From Stercorarius parasiticus (lineage: Eukaryota; Chordata; Aves; Charadriiformes; Stercorariidae): a stretch of DNA of 64,000 nt. Position 1 is the stretch's first letter. Every line of letters starts with the position of its first letter. A program made the translations under genes and the position numbers. Below are positions 62,456-64,000 of the stretch, piece by piece. The notes beneath the pieces are model-generated. The model saw only the letters and a program-made list of their open reading frames with translations, did no database searches and was not told where the DNA came from. Location: NCBI GenBank assembly GCA_013396915.1, contig VWZL01000467.1:225305-289304 (forward strand), written 5' to 3'.

Positions 62456-64000
62456 TGGAGGTCACAAGGGTATCACGATGTTGTTCATGGGGAAACCATG
62501 AACAATCCAGAAGTGAGAGATCTGTCACCCGGCAGAGCTGCAGCTCCTGGAGTCTAGTTATTTTTAAAGTTGGAGAGGGTCTTGCAGGAAATCCATTGGT
62601 GTAGGTTTTGCAGCTCTGGCTACTGCACCACAGGCTGTTTCTATTAGCTCTGGTCTCTCTGGCTCTCCATCCTAAAATTTCCTATTTCAGTGCAAGTATA
62701 GCATTGGAGAAAGGCGGCAGAGGTGCCACATTTCTTATTCAAAGCCATTCTTGCACTTTAATGTCCCCCTCTCACACCCTTGTTTGTCTTGTGGGAAGTT
62801 TTTATGTTTTAATTTCAGCCAGGTCCTCCCCATGCAGGTAGCTTAATACATGATCTTATAAACTTGTCTGGCTTTACAATATGCTGTACCTCGCACGTCA
62901 TAAAAGTAAATAATTGTACAACTATTCTGATACACTTCTGGGTTTTGAGGATTTGAGAGTGGGGTGGATTTTTTTCTTATTTTTAGCTTTCTACAGAGAG
63001 ATTTTTATAGAGCTTTCTGTGCAACATGTTATTGAACAAGATGACAGACCACTCATTTCCTCACATCAAAGGCATTTCAGCCTCTTTCCCAGGACAAATC
63101 TCTTTCCTTCTTCCCAAAGGGCCACCAGGGCCGGAGGGAGAAGGCGCTGTGGCTCAGGGATGGGACACTGAGGGAAGATCTGCTCCCTGCCTCTCACGCT
63201 GCAGTGCTGCCTAACTGCTCCCTGGGCCAGGGTGCATGTGTGCAAGAGAGGGCACGGCTCCACCACCCAGGGCTCAGGCTGCTCTGCCCCTGTCTGCAGT
63301 CCCTGATCCCTGTTGGGTCGTCACCTGGGGTGAACAGCATGGTGTTGCTGTAACAAACTGCACGTCCCTGTGACAACTTATCTGGGACAAGTACTACATC
63401 CCCTTCTCATTTTGTACAGGGCTAGGAGAGCTCCGGGCAGACCTCTGTGACCAAGCTTAGCAAGCAGATGGGGTTTTGTGCAATCTGTCAGGCCAAAGGC
63501 ATGAATCACTTGTGTAGCTGCTTCAAGAGACAGACCTACACTCCCAAGAGGAACCACTCAAGTGTTTCCAAGACTTCACCAGCAGCTACTTGCTCAGTGA
63601 AGGCTGTTAGGTACCTTCAAGTCTTCATGCCTCTATCAACATAGCTTCCAACTGTCTTTAAACCCTTCGTTTTCCTCCTTTCCACTCTATGACCATGCAG
63701 GGATGGCTCACCCTGCAATTTCCAATTCCACAGTGAATCCACGCTAACTGAGAATAACATCTTTTAGACACACGGAGCTTGCAAAACCTTCAAGGAGAAG
63801 GACAGCATTACTCAGCAGAAGAAACACCTGTAACAAACAACTGGATAAATTTTGGGTGGGATTTGTCCCACCTAAATAGATATGCCTAAAAGATAGACAT
63901 GTTCAAATCTGAGCTACTCACCTGAAGCTCCCTTAATAACGGAGATAAGGTGTACCTCCACAGAGCAATTCATCATCCCTATCTTGAACATCCCCATCTT
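62456..64000. other. probable SIAH3 intron 1, end of window
   Basis: Unique-looking DNA with no recognised gene. The only structured element is the hairpin at 62481-62505. SIAH3 exon 1 is presumably beyond the window. Confidence 0.5.
62481..62505. repeat. inverted repeat, 10-bp arms and 5-nt loop
   Basis: TTGTTCATGG, then GGAAA, then CCATGAACAA. The arms pair perfectly. It lies just outside the 5' limit of CR1 copy 7. Confidence 0.9.

Noticed and set aside
1..64000. CRISPR arrays, tRNA or rRNA genes, bacterial operons
   Set aside because: No regularly spaced repeats, cloverleaf sequence or rRNA-like blocks were seen, and the window is clearly vertebrate.

Overview
This is a stretch of bird chromosome, not microbial DNA. 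The evidence is seven 5'-truncated CR1 LINE copies, the dominant avian retrotransposon, with typical tails built from ATTCTATGAT-like repeats, plus two vertebrate genes that are neighbours on human 13q14: CBY2 (also called SPERT) and SIAH3. Gene density is low, introns and spacers are long, and there are two assembly gaps (one single N, and 466 N at 32376-32841). The window cannot fix the species; a neognath bird is most likely.

Layout. Positions 1-12.1 kb are spacer upstream of CBY2. They hold two small CR1 pieces, one AT-rich homeodomain-site-like patch, and two weakly supported exon-like segments at 3242-3328 and 6155-6217. The CBY2 coding region (12403-13359, +) is complete in one exon and followed by a poly(A) signal. 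From about 13.45 to 47.2 kb lies a 34-kb spacer between two convergent genes. It holds two CR1 copies, microsatellites, two strong palindromes near 25.3-25.5 kb, and a 1.39-kb near-perfect tandem duplication at 30332-32907 that looks like two unmerged overlapping contigs. The last coding exon of SIAH3 (48003-48596, -) carries the second SIAH zinc-finger motif and the whole substrate-binding domain. Everything from 48.6 kb to the window end is probably SIAH3 intron 1, and its first coding exon was not found here. That part holds three CR1 copies: one flanked by a 20-bp direct repeat, and one of about 1.3 kb that keeps a broken reverse-transcriptase segment.

The two genes are not known to work together. 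CBY2 is a testis/spermatid coiled-coil protein of the Chibby family, and SIAH3 is a RING-less SIAH relative. Their convergent arrangement appears to match human. I see no CRISPR array, operon, tRNA, rRNA or intact mobile element, and no new multi-gene system. The items most worth checking are the duplication/gap artefact, the CR1 copy with a target-site-like repeat, the short N-terminus and 21-bp heptad repeat of CBY2, and the reduced histidine tract of SIAH3.
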